14,297 nt of DNA from JAKSCF01 sp028279945 (GTDB lineage Bacteria > Bacillota > Clostridia > Peptostreptococcales > JAAYPU01). Under the pieces are notes generated by a model. The model did not search any database. It saw only the letters and a list, made by a program, of their open reading frames with translations, and was not told where the DNA came from. The stretch is taken from the NCBI GenBank assembly GCA_028279945.1, contig JANQMT010000040.1:1-14297 (forward strand), written 5' to 3'. Shown piece by piece: positions 7,813 to 14,270 of this stretch (position 1 is the stretch's first letter; each line of letters begins with the position of its first letter). The position numbers were made by a program, and so were the translations under genes.

Positions 7813-9087
7813 CTACTTTCCAAAAAACCAAGTTGGGATAGTTAAAGTCAGCGCCGGTATATAGGCTACTAAAGCTAACACAACGATGGCTACAATAATT
7901 AGTGGTATTACCTCCTTGCTCACTTGTTCCAAATTGAGTTTTCCGATTTTTGCTACAACAAAAAGAGATGTACCCACCGGAGGTGTAATCAGACCTATTA
8001 CCATTCCTATACACATAGTGATGCCTATATGTGTAGGGCTGTAGCCGTATTGTGAAAATATAGGTACAAACACCGGGCTTAAGAGAATGATCGCTGCTGC
8101 GGCTTCCATAAACGTACCGATAGCCAATAAGACGACCAACATAAAGGCCATTATGAGATGTGGATTGTTTGTCGTTTGGGTAATAAAGTTTTGAATCGAT
8201 ATTGCAATGCCATTATATGTGATGATCCATGACAATACTGCGGCCATACTGATGATAAGATATACCGTTCCGCTTGTGGTAGCAGTATTGATAAGAATTC
8301 GTGGTAAATCAGAGATTTTAAGTTCTTTATAGACAAATAACCCTAAAAATAAGGCATATCCCACCGCCACCGCACCGGCTTCTGTGGGCGTAAAAATACC
8401 GCTTAAAATACCTCCAAGTATAATGGCAGGGCTGATTACTGCAAGGGAGGCATCTAATAAAAGGGAAAGAACTTTTTTTCTGGTGCACGCTACACCCACA
8501 CCTTTAATGCCATGCTTTTTTGCATAATAATAGCAGTAAACCATCATACTAACCCCTAATAATAAACCAGGGATAACCCCTCCCAAAAACAATTCTCCAA
8601 TGGAAACAGAAGTGGCAACCGAAAATATAACCATTATTATACTGGGTGGAATGATAGGCCCTATACAGGCCGTAGCTGCCGTAAGTGCCGCACTAAATCC
8701 CCTTGAATAGCCATCCTTCTCCATAGCAGGAATTAAAATACCTCCCGTTGCTGCAACATCGGCTGTGGCTGAGCCGGAAATACCGGCAAAGAGCATGCTG
8801 ACTAAAACATTAACCTGCCCAAATCCCCCGGTTAATCTTCCTATTATGAGCTTAGAAAAATTGATCAGCCTACTGGTAACGCCGCCATAATTCATGATTT
8901 CTCCTGCTAAAAGAAAAAAGTAAATAGCCATTAAAGAAAATGAATCTATTCCCGTAAACATACGCTGCGCTAATAACATGAAAGGCATATCGCTTTGTAA
9001 AATGATAATTAAAGCGGTAATTCCAACAACAAAACCTATGGGCACTCCTAAAATCAAAAGGATAACAAAAATTAAAACTTCAAACAT
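7813..9087 (-). CDS. dctM: TRAP transporter large permease subunit DctM
   Basis: A 424-residue, highly hydrophobic membrane protein with about a dozen predicted transmembrane helices, the size and character of DctM subunits (about 425 residues). It forms the Na+- or H+-coupled translocation channel of a tripartite ATP-independent periplasmic (TRAP) transporter, which imports small organic anions. Recognisable family blocks include FAGISGSATADVAATGGILIP (about 105-125), ACIGPIIPPS (about 145-155), GIFTPTEAGAVAV (about 230-245) and GLITPPVGTSLFV near the C terminus. GGGAGG lies seven bases before ATG 9087; an in-frame TTG at 9093 is too close to that site. It follows dctQ and is followed after 63 bases by the GRE gene, which makes the transported compound a likely substrate or precursor for that enzyme. 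Confidence 0.96.
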   Translation of the reverse strand: MFEVLIFVILLILGVPIGFVVGITALIIILQSDMPFMLLAQRMFTGIDSFSLMAIYFFLLAGEIMNYGGVTSRLINFSKLIIGRLTGGFGQVNVLVSMLFAGISGSATADVAATGGILIPAMEKDGYSRGFSAALTAATACIGPIIPPSIIMVIFSVATSVSIGELFLGGVIPGLLLGVSMMVYCYYYAKKHGIKGVGVACTRKKVLSLLLDASLAVISPAIILGGILSGIFTPTEAGAVAVGYALFLGLFVYKELKISDLPRILINTATTSGTVYLIISMAAVLSWIITYNGIAISIQNFITQTTNNPHLIMAFMLVVLLAIGTFMEAAAAIILLSPVFVPIFSQYGYSPTHIGITMCIGMVIGLITPPVGTSLFVVAKIGKLNLEQVSKEVIPLIIVAIVVLALVAYIPALTLTIPTWFFGK

Positions 9088-9154
9088 AAACAAGCCTCCC
9101 TAATTAAAATATGTTCATTCCAATGGTTCCTTAAAAGCTGCACTGAAATGTAGT

Positions 9155-9688
9155 TCATTGTCGGTTATCCTTTATACGATAAGTAGATAAAGCAGAATTA
9201 ATGAGAAATATCAAAAATATAAACATACCTACAGGTATTGCCATGTATGGGATATACATGGGTATCTGCATGGCAGGTGACGGCTGAACAAAAATCAGTT
9301 GACTTCTTACCAGCGCATAGCCGGAACAAACCACTGCCATAACAAAGATGATATTGATGATAATGGTTAGCTTTAATATAAGCTTCCGTTTTTTGGAGGA
9401 ACAACGAGATAAGAAATAATGAACAGACATTAAATCGCCCATTTTATAGGTTAAACCGATCCCTAAAAAAGCTATCCATATACCCATATATCGCACTATT
9501 TCTTCTCCCCAGGCAAAAGCGAAGCCCAAGAAAAATCTACAAAAGACTTGTATTAGAGTAATTGTAATAATGCTGGTCAATAAAACGATACAACAACATT
9601 TTGATAATTTTTCCAGAAATTTATCCATGTATTGAATGGTCTTATGAACAAAACCTACCTCAGAATGTTGAATTTCTATACGTCGCAT
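9155..9688 (-). CDS. dctQ: TRAP transporter small permease subunit DctQ
   Basis: A 177-residue protein with four hydrophobic segments, at about residues 33-53, 65-82, 103-126 and 144-165, the usual topology of DctQ. It has the family-typical WGEEIVRYMGIWIAFLGIG segment (about 80-98). DctQ pairs with DctM in the cytoplasmic membrane to form the transport domain docked by DctP. AGGAGAG lies about ten bases before ATG 9688. It sits between dctP and dctM. A terminator-like palindrome separates it from dctP, so it is probably made in smaller amounts than the binding protein. Confidence 0.93.
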   Translation of the reverse strand: MRRIEIQHSEVGFVHKTIQYMDKFLEKLSKCCCIVLLTSIITITLIQVFCRFFLGFAFAWGEEIVRYMGIWIAFLGIGLTYKMGDLMSVHYFLSRCSSKKRKLILKLTIIINIIFVMAVVCSGYALVRSQLIFVQPSPAMQIPMYIPYMAIPVGMFIFLIFLINSALSTYRIKDNRQ

Positions 9689-9715
9689 AGGATTTTCCCT
9701 CTCCTTCTTTAATTT

Positions 9716-9741
9716 AAAAGGCCAATTTAAATTGGCCTTTT
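9716..9741 (-). terminator. Perfect 26-bp palindrome between dctP and dctQ (attenuating terminator or mRNA-stabilising hairpin)
   Basis: The left arm AAAAGGCCAATTT and right arm AAATTGGCCTTTT are exact reverse complements with no mismatch. On the transcribed strand the GGCCAATT/AATTGGCC stem is followed by a short U-run (four T, then AAA). It lies 29 bases after the dctP stop and 27 bases before the dctQ start. The U-run is short, so partial termination or protection of the upstream dctP mRNA against 3' decay is more likely than a full stop. Either would give an excess of binding protein over permease. A symmetric protein-binding site is an alternative. Confidence 0.75.
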
Positions 9742-9770
9742 GTACATGAGTTCCTACATAAAAATCTTCG

Positions 9771-10823
9771 CTATTTTAAAGCTTGGATATCTTCAACCAT
9801 CTGAGAAGCCCAATCAGGAAGTTTTTTGATTTCTTCTTCCCACACGTTCTGTACGCTATCCACAAAAGGTTTTAGGTCGTCAACTTCGTTGACCGTAATG
9901 CCTGCTTCCTTTATTTTTTCTTCCCCTTCTCCTTCAAAAGCTAAATATGCATCGTCTGTTGCTTTTACAACATCAGGCATGACTTCTAAGATTAAATCTT
10001 GGACATCCTCAGGCAATGCTTTGAATCTGCTATCGCTGTACAGCCATACTAAACCGTTTACTACAACAGGAACTTTATATACATACTGTGCTTGTTCATA
10101 CAATTTATCGGCGTAAATCGTTGCAATGGCATTCTCAGCTGCATCAACAGTTCCTAATTGAAGCGAGGTATAAAGCTCTGTATAAGCTATAGGAATTGGA
10201 CTTGCCCCAAGTGATTTATAAGTAGCCATATGCACCGGCACTTCCATTGTTCTAATTTTTAAACCTTTTAAATCTTCCAGAGCATTAAGAGGCTTTTTCT
10301 TAGTAAAAGGCACTCGGAAAACTGGTCCGGTATAACCCATAATCTTAAGACCAATATTCTTATCCTGAATTTTTTGTGCTAATTCTGCTCCAATCTCACC
10401 ACTTACAACCTTTTGATAATGTTCGCTGTCTCTGAAAAGGAAAGGCAATCCAAAAACATTTAATTCAGGAGCAAAGCTAGCTGTAACTCCAAAAGTAATA
10501 CAACTCAAGTCCAAAGTACCTGACTGTAACCCCTCAGTGAGGTCTCTTTCAGCCCCTAGTTGTCCTGCGGGGAAAAGGTCAACCGTTACTCTGCCATTGC
10601 TCTTTTCTTCCATTTGCGCTTTGAATACTTCCAGGCCTTTGTAATGCGGATGGCCTATAGCATTAGGTATTCCGGCTTTTAATACAATGGTCTCTTCCAC
10701 TTGCTGATTATTATTTTCTTGATCAGCATCATTTGTCTCGTTGGGAGATTGTTGGGCACACCCACTCATGAACACTAAAACCAAAACTAGCAATAGACAG
10801 ATTAGCCTCATACTGTTTTTCAT
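9771..10823 (-). CDS. dctP: TRAP transporter solute-binding lipoprotein DctP
   Basis: A 350-residue DctP-family extracytoplasmic binding protein that captures the solute and delivers it to DctQM. The N terminus has a lipoprotein signal: basic MKNSMR, a hydrophobic run, then the lipobox MSGC with Cys22 as the predicted lipidated residue, followed by an Asn/Gln-rich linker. The mature part shows GIPNAIGHPHYKGLEVF, GQLGAERDLTEGLQSG, GLKIRTMEVP (with the conserved Arg that usually salt-bridges a substrate carboxylate or sulfonate) and ELYTSLQLGTVDAAEN. AGGAGG lies eight bases before ATG 10823. The frame extends upstream to 10865, but nothing there looks like a start region. It is the first gene of the operon. 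The conserved Arg argues for an acidic ligand; which one cannot be told. Confidence 0.95.
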   Translation of the reverse strand: MKNSMRLICLLLVLVLVFMSGCAQQSPNETNDADQENNNQQVEETIVLKAGIPNAIGHPHYKGLEVFKAQMEEKSNGRVTVDLFPAGQLGAERDLTEGLQSGTLDLSCITFGVTASFAPELNVFGLPFLFRDSEHYQKVVSGEIGAELAQKIQDKNIGLKIMGYTGPVFRVPFTKKKPLNALEDLKGLKIRTMEVPVHMATYKSLGASPIPIAYTELYTSLQLGTVDAAENAIATIYADKLYEQAQYVYKVPVVVNGLVWLYSDSRFKALPEDVQDLILEVMPDVVKATDDAYLAFEGEGEEKIKEAGITVNEVDDLKPFVDSVQNVWEEEIKKLPDWASQMVEDIQALK

Positions 10824-10848
10824 ACTTAAATCCTCCTCTTTTTGTGGT

Positions 10849-10866
10849 AGTGTCGTATTTGACACT
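10849..10866. repeat. Inverted repeat AGTGTC-N6-GACACT in the dctP leader
   Basis: Perfect 6-base arms, AGTGTC and GACACT, with a GTATTT spacer, lie 26 bases upstream of the dctP start. It may be an operator half-site pair or a small mRNA hairpin close to the ribosome site. A related but imperfect element (CGACACTATTTACACC) occurs at 11021-11036, hinting at a shared binding motif. Confidence 0.45.
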
Positions 10867-10870
10867 CCTT

Positions 10871-10887
10871 AGTTTTCTCTGAAAACT
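10871..10887. repeat. Inverted repeat AGTTTTC-N3-GAAAACT at the predicted P2 start site
   Basis: Perfect 7-base arms around a TCT centre. The element begins about six bases downstream of the P2 -10 box and so covers the expected transcription start. This is a classic position for a repressor operator. No regulator gene is visible in the window. Confidence 0.5.
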
Positions 10888-10892
10888 TTTAT

Positions 10893-10921
10893 TTTATAGG
10901 GCATCAGAGTTTTTTTGGCAA
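10893..10921 (-). promoter_or_regulatory. Sigma-A-type promoter P2 of the dctP operon
   Basis: The -35 TTGCCA (10916-10921) and -10 TATAAA (10893-10898) each match consensus at five of six positions and are separated by exactly 17 bases. The predicted start near 10886 gives a leader of about 60 bases to dctP ATG 10823. The -35 overlaps the U-tract of the attenuator-like hairpin just upstream. Confidence 0.6.
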
Positions 10922-10962
10922 AAAAACAAGAACCCCCTATATTCTGTTTAATTGAGCCTTGT
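10920..10962 (-). terminator. Attenuator-like hairpin with U-tract in the long leader
   Basis: On the minus strand ACAAGGCTC (10962-10954) can pair with the stretch GGGG-T-TCTTGT ending at 10926, using one G-U pair and a bulge, and seven T follow (10926-10920). This resembles an intrinsic terminator lying between P1 and P2, so transcripts from P1 might stop here, conditionally or always. The loop of about 17 bases and the bulge make it only a moderate candidate. Confidence 0.35.
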
Positions 10963-11126
10963 AAAAAAACACTTTATCTACCGCCAAATTATACAATGGC
11001 CACTACCCGAAAAACACATGCGACACTATTTACACCTTTGTCATGTCCGATGTTTCCATAATCTCCAATCTTTATAGTTATTTTATCTGCACAGACCTAA
11101 TTGTAATAAAATTATATTGTAATAAC

Positions 11127-11155
11127 ATTATAATATTTACTGCAATTATTGTCAA
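11127..11155 (-). promoter_or_regulatory. Consensus-identical sigma-A promoter P1
   Basis: The -35 TTGACA (11150-11155) and -10 TATAAT (11127-11132) match consensus at all twelve positions with the optimal 17-base spacer. The start would be near 11120, about 300 bases before dctP and just downstream of the spo0A terminator. It may drive the catabolic operon through a long leader, or a small RNA ending at the hairpin near 10920. A direct repeat TTATTACAA (11117-11125 and 11101-11109) sits at the predicted start. Confidence 0.65.
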
Positions 11156-11232
11156 ACAAAAATAAATATTCTGAAAAATGCAGATGTTCTAATACGAAGA
11201 ATTTAAAGAAAAGTTAATAATATTCTATAAAC

Positions 11233-11257
11233 AAAAAAAAGGCTGGTTTCCCAGCCT
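11233..11257 (-). terminator. Intrinsic terminator of spo0A
   Basis: On the minus strand a stem AGGCTGG/CCAGCCT with a GAAA tetraloop is followed by seven T (11239-11233). It begins 13 bases after the spo0A stop codon. It separates the sporulation cluster from the catabolic operon. Confidence 0.95.
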
Positions 11258-11270
11258 ATAATAATCATTT

Positions 11271-12071
11271 TTAAACAGCTTTTCTCTCTAAACGTAGTTT
11301 ATCTGCTATAATTGCAATAAATTCACTGTTTGTAGGTTTACCTTTATCGTTATGTACAGTATAACCAAATAATGCATTGATTGTGTCAATTTTGCCCCTA
11401 TTCCAAGCTACTTCAATAGCATGGCGGATAGCTCTTTCTACTCTGCTTGGTGTCGTATTATATTTTTTAGCAATTGAAGGGTATAATTCCTTTGTAACAG
11501 CACTTAAAAGTTCTATATTTTCAACAACCATTGTAATAGCTTCTCTCAAGTATTGATATCCTTTAATATGAGCTGGAACACCAACTTCATGAATAACATT
11601 AGTAATATCTGTTTCTAAATCTGTTGTTTCGCTTCCCAAACTTTTAAATAATGCTTTAGAAATATTTTTCTTGTTAATTTGACTAACCCCATCTAATTTA
11701 CCGGCTAATTGATAAATTCTTTTTGTTAAGGTGTTAAAGTCAAAAGGCTTAACAATATAATAATCTGCCCCCATATTAATTGCTTTGTGAGTAATATACT
11801 CTTGACCAACAGCAGATAATACGATAACTTTAGGTACATTTTGTAAATTCATACCTGCAATTTTTTCTAGTACGCCTAGCCCATCTAAATGAGGCATAAT
11901 GATATCGAGTATAAGTACATCTGGCACTTCATTTGATATTGAATCTACAGCATTCAATCCATCTTTAGCAGTCCAAACCACTTCAATTTCTTGCTGACGA
12001 TCTAGAAATTCTGTTAAAATCTCACAAAAATCATTATTATCATCAGCTATACCAACCCTAATTTGCTCCAA
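11271..12071 (-). CDS. spo0A: Stage 0 sporulation protein A, master response regulator
   Basis: A 266-residue protein matching Spo0A along its full length (267 in Bacillus subtilis). The receiver domain (about 1-120) has the acidic pair Asp10-Asp11, phosphoacceptor Asp56 (VLILDIIMPHLDG) and Lys108 (YYIVKPFDF). The C-terminal Spo0A DNA-binding domain (about 150-266) contains ELYPSIAKKYNTTPSRVERAIRHAIEVAWNRG, the helix-turn-helix that reads 0A boxes. When phosphorylated it switches cells into sporulation. The start is TTG 12071, with AAGGGGGAG six bases upstream, giving the usual MEQIRVGIADDN N terminus. The frame stays open to 12146, but those residues are not Spo0A-like and overlap the promoter. 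It lies downstream of spoIVB, the standard order in spore formers, and ends in its own terminator. Confidence 0.98.
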   Translation of the reverse strand: MEQIRVGIADDNNDFCEILTEFLDRQQEIEVVWTAKDGLNAVDSISNEVPDVLILDIIMPHLDGLGVLEKIAGMNLQNVPKVIVLSAVGQEYITHKAINMGADYYIVKPFDFNTLTKRIYQLAGKLDGVSQINKKNISKALFKSLGSETTDLETDITNVIHEVGVPAHIKGYQYLREAITMVVENIELLSAVTKELYPSIAKKYNTTPSRVERAIRHAIEVAWNRGKIDTINALFGYTVHNDKGKPTNSEFIAIIADKLRLERKAV

Positions 12072-12115
12072 AACAAACTCCCCCTTTGATGTATTTTGGT
12101 GATGTTTAATTATAT

Positions 12116-12140
12116 ATTCGACACCTGGATAAAAAATCCT
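12116..12140 (-). promoter_or_regulatory. Sigma-H-type promoter of spo0A with overlapping 0A box
   Basis: On the minus strand AGGATTT (12134-12140) and GTCGAAT (12116-12122) fit the sigma-H -35 (RnAGGAwww) and -10 (RnnGAAT), with an 11-base spacer. A perfect Spo0A box core TGTCGAA (12117-12123) overlaps the -10. The start would lie about 35-40 bases before the spo0A TTG. In Bacillus subtilis the sporulation promoter of spo0A is sigma-H dependent and controlled by Spo0A itself, so the match is biologically sensible. A TATAAT at 12109-12114 lacks a good -35. Confidence 0.65.
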
Positions 12141-12188
12141 TCTCAATAACTTATAATAATTATAAAAAATATTATTTGTAACATAATA

Positions 12189-12207
12189 TAACTGTAAAAT
12201 ACAGTTA
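12189..12207 (-). repeat. AT-rich palindrome at the spoIVB stop codon
   Basis: Perfect 8-base arms TAACTGTA and TACAGTTA around a 3-base centre; the outer end includes the spoIVB stop codon. No U-tract follows directly, so it is at best a weak terminator or an mRNA 3' hairpin, and some read-through into spo0A is plausible. Confidence 0.45.
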
Positions 12208-13506
12208 ATTAGCTAAATTTAAGTTATTTACATAGTTTTCGCCCTCATATTGATTCGAAGCGTGTAACATCCATTCGATAAATAGACCGTATCCTTTGCA
12301 CGGATCGTTAACAAAAACATGGGAAACCGCACCTATTAATTTACCATCTTGAATAATGGGGCTTCCACTCATACCTTGTACAATTCCTCCGCTTTTTTGA
12401 AGTAATCTTTTATCCGTTACTCGAATCACCATACTTTTAGTACTTGGCTTAGATTGATAATTAATTTTTTCAATATAAATTTCATACTTGTGAATGGTAT
12501 TGTCTTCTAAAGTTGTTAAAATATATGCTTTTCCTTTTTTAATATCTTTTTGGTAACCTATTTCAATGGCAGACTTATATAATGGATTAGAAAAATCTCT
12601 GTACAACTCACCGAAAATACCATAATGGGTATTGGAATATAAAGAACCAATGGGCTTATCAGCCTCATAAAAAATACCTTTTATTTCTCCGGGAACTCCG
12701 GATTTACCTTGCTGAATGGATAAGACTTTCGAGTGCAATATTTCACCATCCTGAACGTCTAACAGAACGCCGGTATCAACATCTGTGATTGCATGTCCTA
12801 ATGCACCAAAAGTATGCCGAGTTATATCATAATAGGTTAATGTACCTATACCGGCAGTTTTGTCTCGGACCCATAAACCTATTCTATATTGTTGATCAGC
12901 CTTTGAGAAAACAGGTTTTACAGTAAAATTGAGAATTTGATCCTTTCTTTTAACTTTCAATCTTACTTCTTCTACTGAATCATTGATCAAGCTTTGAACA
13001 TGGGTAGAATTGGTTACGGTTGTTCCATTAATAGCAAGGATTGCATCACCAATTTGAAGACCCGATTCTAAACTTGGATTAATATGATTGCCGTCAGAGG
13101 TTTCAATTTCTTCCATTCCAACAACTAAAACTCCTTGTATATTCATTTTTACACCGATAGAATGTCCTCCCGGAATCACCGTACAATCAGGAATTACATT
13201 AACTGCAATTTCTTTTACAGGTATTTTTCCAAATAATGTAACATTAACGCTTGAATTCCCTAATTGATTAGGAGAAATATCGAAAGATTCGCGAAGCGGA
13301 TGATTGGAGTTGGTATAACTTAAAATTTGTTCTTCTTCGCTGAAATTAAGTTTAAAAGGAAAGTTGACATGAAAAGACCGAGTTTCATTTTCAAAAATAT
13401 CAATATTGTCCGGTATTTGATATATATAAAAGGAAATACTTAAGGAACTTAAAAGCATCACAATTAAACCTATATAAAAAAGGCTGCTTTTAGATATTTT
13501 AAACAA
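12205..13506 (-). CDS. spoIVB: SpoIVB serine peptidase (PDZ, S55 family)
   Basis: A 433-residue sporulation signalling protease, near the usual length (426 in Bacillus subtilis). It is made in the forespore, secreted into the intermembrane space, and triggers pro-sigma-K processing by cleaving SpoIVFA. A single N-terminal transmembrane segment (about 8-28) is followed by a PDZ domain (about 115-195; SIGVKMNIQGVLVVG and LQIGDAILAINGTTV). The peptidase domain shows His238 (FGALGHAITD), a likely catalytic Asp365 (IRVTDKRLL) and the serine motif GMSGSPI (378-384). The start is TTG 13506, eight bases after AGGGAG; the GTG at 13515 overlaps that site. The C terminus DPCKGYGLFIEWML is family-typical. 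It stands between a BofC-like gene and spo0A. Confidence 0.96.
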   Translation of the reverse strand: MFKISKSSLFYIGLIVMLLSSLSISFYIYQIPDNIDIFENETRSFHVNFPFKLNFSEEEQILSYTNSNHPLRESFDISPNQLGNSSVNVTLFGKIPVKEIAVNVIPDCTVIPGGHSIGVKMNIQGVLVVGMEEIETSDGNHINPSLESGLQIGDAILAINGTTVTNSTHVQSLINDSVEEVRLKVKRKDQILNFTVKPVFSKADQQYRIGLWVRDKTAGIGTLTYYDITRHTFGALGHAITDVDTGVLLDVQDGEILHSKVLSIQQGKSGVPGEIKGIFYEADKPIGSLYSNTHYGIFGELYRDFSNPLYKSAIEIGYQKDIKKGKAYILTTLEDNTIHKYEIYIEKINYQSKPSTKSMVIRVTDKRLLQKSGGIVQGMSGSPIIQDGKLIGAVSHVFVNDPCKGYGLFIEWMLHASNQYEGENYVNNLNLAN

Positions 13507-13539
13507 ATAAATCACTCCCTGCTAAAAATCTCTTAAAAT

Positions 13540-13569
13540 TAATTTGCCTTATTTTATATAGGTTTATGC
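13540..13569 (-). promoter_or_regulatory. Possible forespore (sigma-F/sigma-G type) promoter of spoIVB
   Basis: On the minus strand GCATA (13565-13569) fits the -35 shared by sigma-F and sigma-G. CAAATTA (13540-13546), 18 bases further on, resembles the sigma-G -10 CATnnTA with one mismatch; GGCAAATTA is also close to the sigma-F form. It lies about 35 bases upstream of the spoIVB start. SpoIVB is forespore-expressed in Bacillus subtilis, which supports the reading. Confidence 0.45.
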
Positions 13570-13610
13570 TTTGTATATTTTACTAAATGGTATACATAAT
13601 ATTTTTTCAG

Positions 13611-14270
13611 TTAACTTTCAAAATCTTGGAGTAGTTCCTGCACCTCTTCAATGTCATATTTAATAATACCTTCTCTAAAATAATCTTGATCTACTTCACT
13701 CAAAAAATTAAAATTAATGCTGGTTTCTTGGATCATTTTTTTATTTCCTGCTTCATCGAATTCATAAATATAAATTTTGCCATCCTTTTCTTGAATCAAA
13801 TAATAGGGTTCCGTATTAACAGGCTCTGATGTTTGATACACTTCTATATAATTTTCATTAATTTCATTGATAATCCAATTGCTATAATGTTCATTAATAT
13901 ATTTCTTTGCATCCTCTATGGATAAATTAATCATTTCATCTGGTACACTCATCTCATCAGTGGTTATATCATTGTTTTCTTTGTCATAAGTTTTACAAAT
14001 CATTTTAGTTCCTATTGAAATAACTTTTTCATCATTAGAAGTATTGGGATTATTGGTTGATGGATTATTGACTACCTTATTATTATTTTCTGCATTGTTA
14101 TTAGATGGATCATTAGTTTCCTCTGCTACGTCACTATTATTTCTAAGGCTAAAATTTTTAAAATAATTTATATTGTCTTCATCTAATACATAACCATAAA
14201 TAAAAAGTGCAATAATAGATAGCACAAATAATTTGGTCCCAAGATTTCCTTTTTTTCTACTACTAAACAT
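13611..14270 (-). CDS. Membrane-anchored protein with BofC-like C-terminal region
   Basis: A 219-residue protein with a basic N terminus (SSRKKG), one transmembrane segment (about 12-27) and an Asn/Ser/Thr-rich low-complexity linker (about 45-82). A folded region follows: LSIEDAKKYINEHYSNWIINEINENYIEVY, then a YYLIQEKDGKIYIYEFDEAG strand pair, then ETSINFNFLSEVDQDYFREG and an acidic helix ending DFES. This pattern resembles the C-terminal BofC domain (bypass-of-forespore C), recognised from memory and not by search. In Bacillus subtilis BofC is an intermembrane-space protein that restrains SpoIVB. The gene lies directly upstream of spoIVB, and the topology (anchor plus exported domain) places both in the same compartment. 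GAGGTGA precedes ATG 14270; GTG 14279 overlaps that site. Confidence 0.7.
   Translation of the reverse strand: MFSSRKKGNLGTKLFVLSIIALFIYGYVLDEDNINYFKNFSLRNNSDVAEETNDPSNNNAENNNKVVNNPSTNNPNTSNDEKVISIGTKMICKTYDKENNDITTDEMSVPDEMINLSIEDAKKYINEHYSNWIINEINENYIEVYQTSEPVNTEPYYLIQEKDGKIYIYEFDEAGNKKMIQETSINFNFLSEVDQDYFREGIIKYDIEEVQELLQDFES

Larger units (their letters stand above)
10824..11232 (-). promoter_or_regulatory. Gene-free upstream region and leader of the catabolic operon
   Basis: About 400 bases with no convincing coding frame on either strand; only very short frames are present. On the minus strand it holds, in order: promoter P1, a transcribed AT-rich start with a repeated TTATTACAA, a foldable segment at 11016-11046 (ACATGACA pairing with TGTCGCATGT through a two-base bulge), an attenuator-like hairpin with seven T, promoter P2, two inverted repeats and the dctP ribosome site. 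A TATAAT also occurs at 10988-10993 but without a good -35. If P1 is used, the leader is about 300 bases, long enough for a cis-acting RNA. I do not recognise a known riboswitch class in it. Confidence 0.6.

Noticed and set aside
10981..11010. Sigma-54 promoter (TTGGCGG region) upstream of dctP
   Set aside because: The -12 GC dinucleotide is missing at the required spacing.
10985..11090. Short upstream frames such as a 13-codon frame starting with ATG near 11020
   Set aside because: They are too short, poorly placed relative to ribosome sites and without a recognisable leader-peptide pattern.
10920..11120. A known riboswitch or T-box (for example the molybdenum/tungsten cofactor RNA) in the long leader
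   Set aside because: I could not match conserved core sequences of any class by eye; only a generic leader with possible hairpins is supported.
12072..12146. 25-residue N-terminal extension of Spo0A
   Set aside because: It covers the sigma-H promoter and 0A box, and a TTG with a strong Shine-Dalgarno gives the conserved N terminus.
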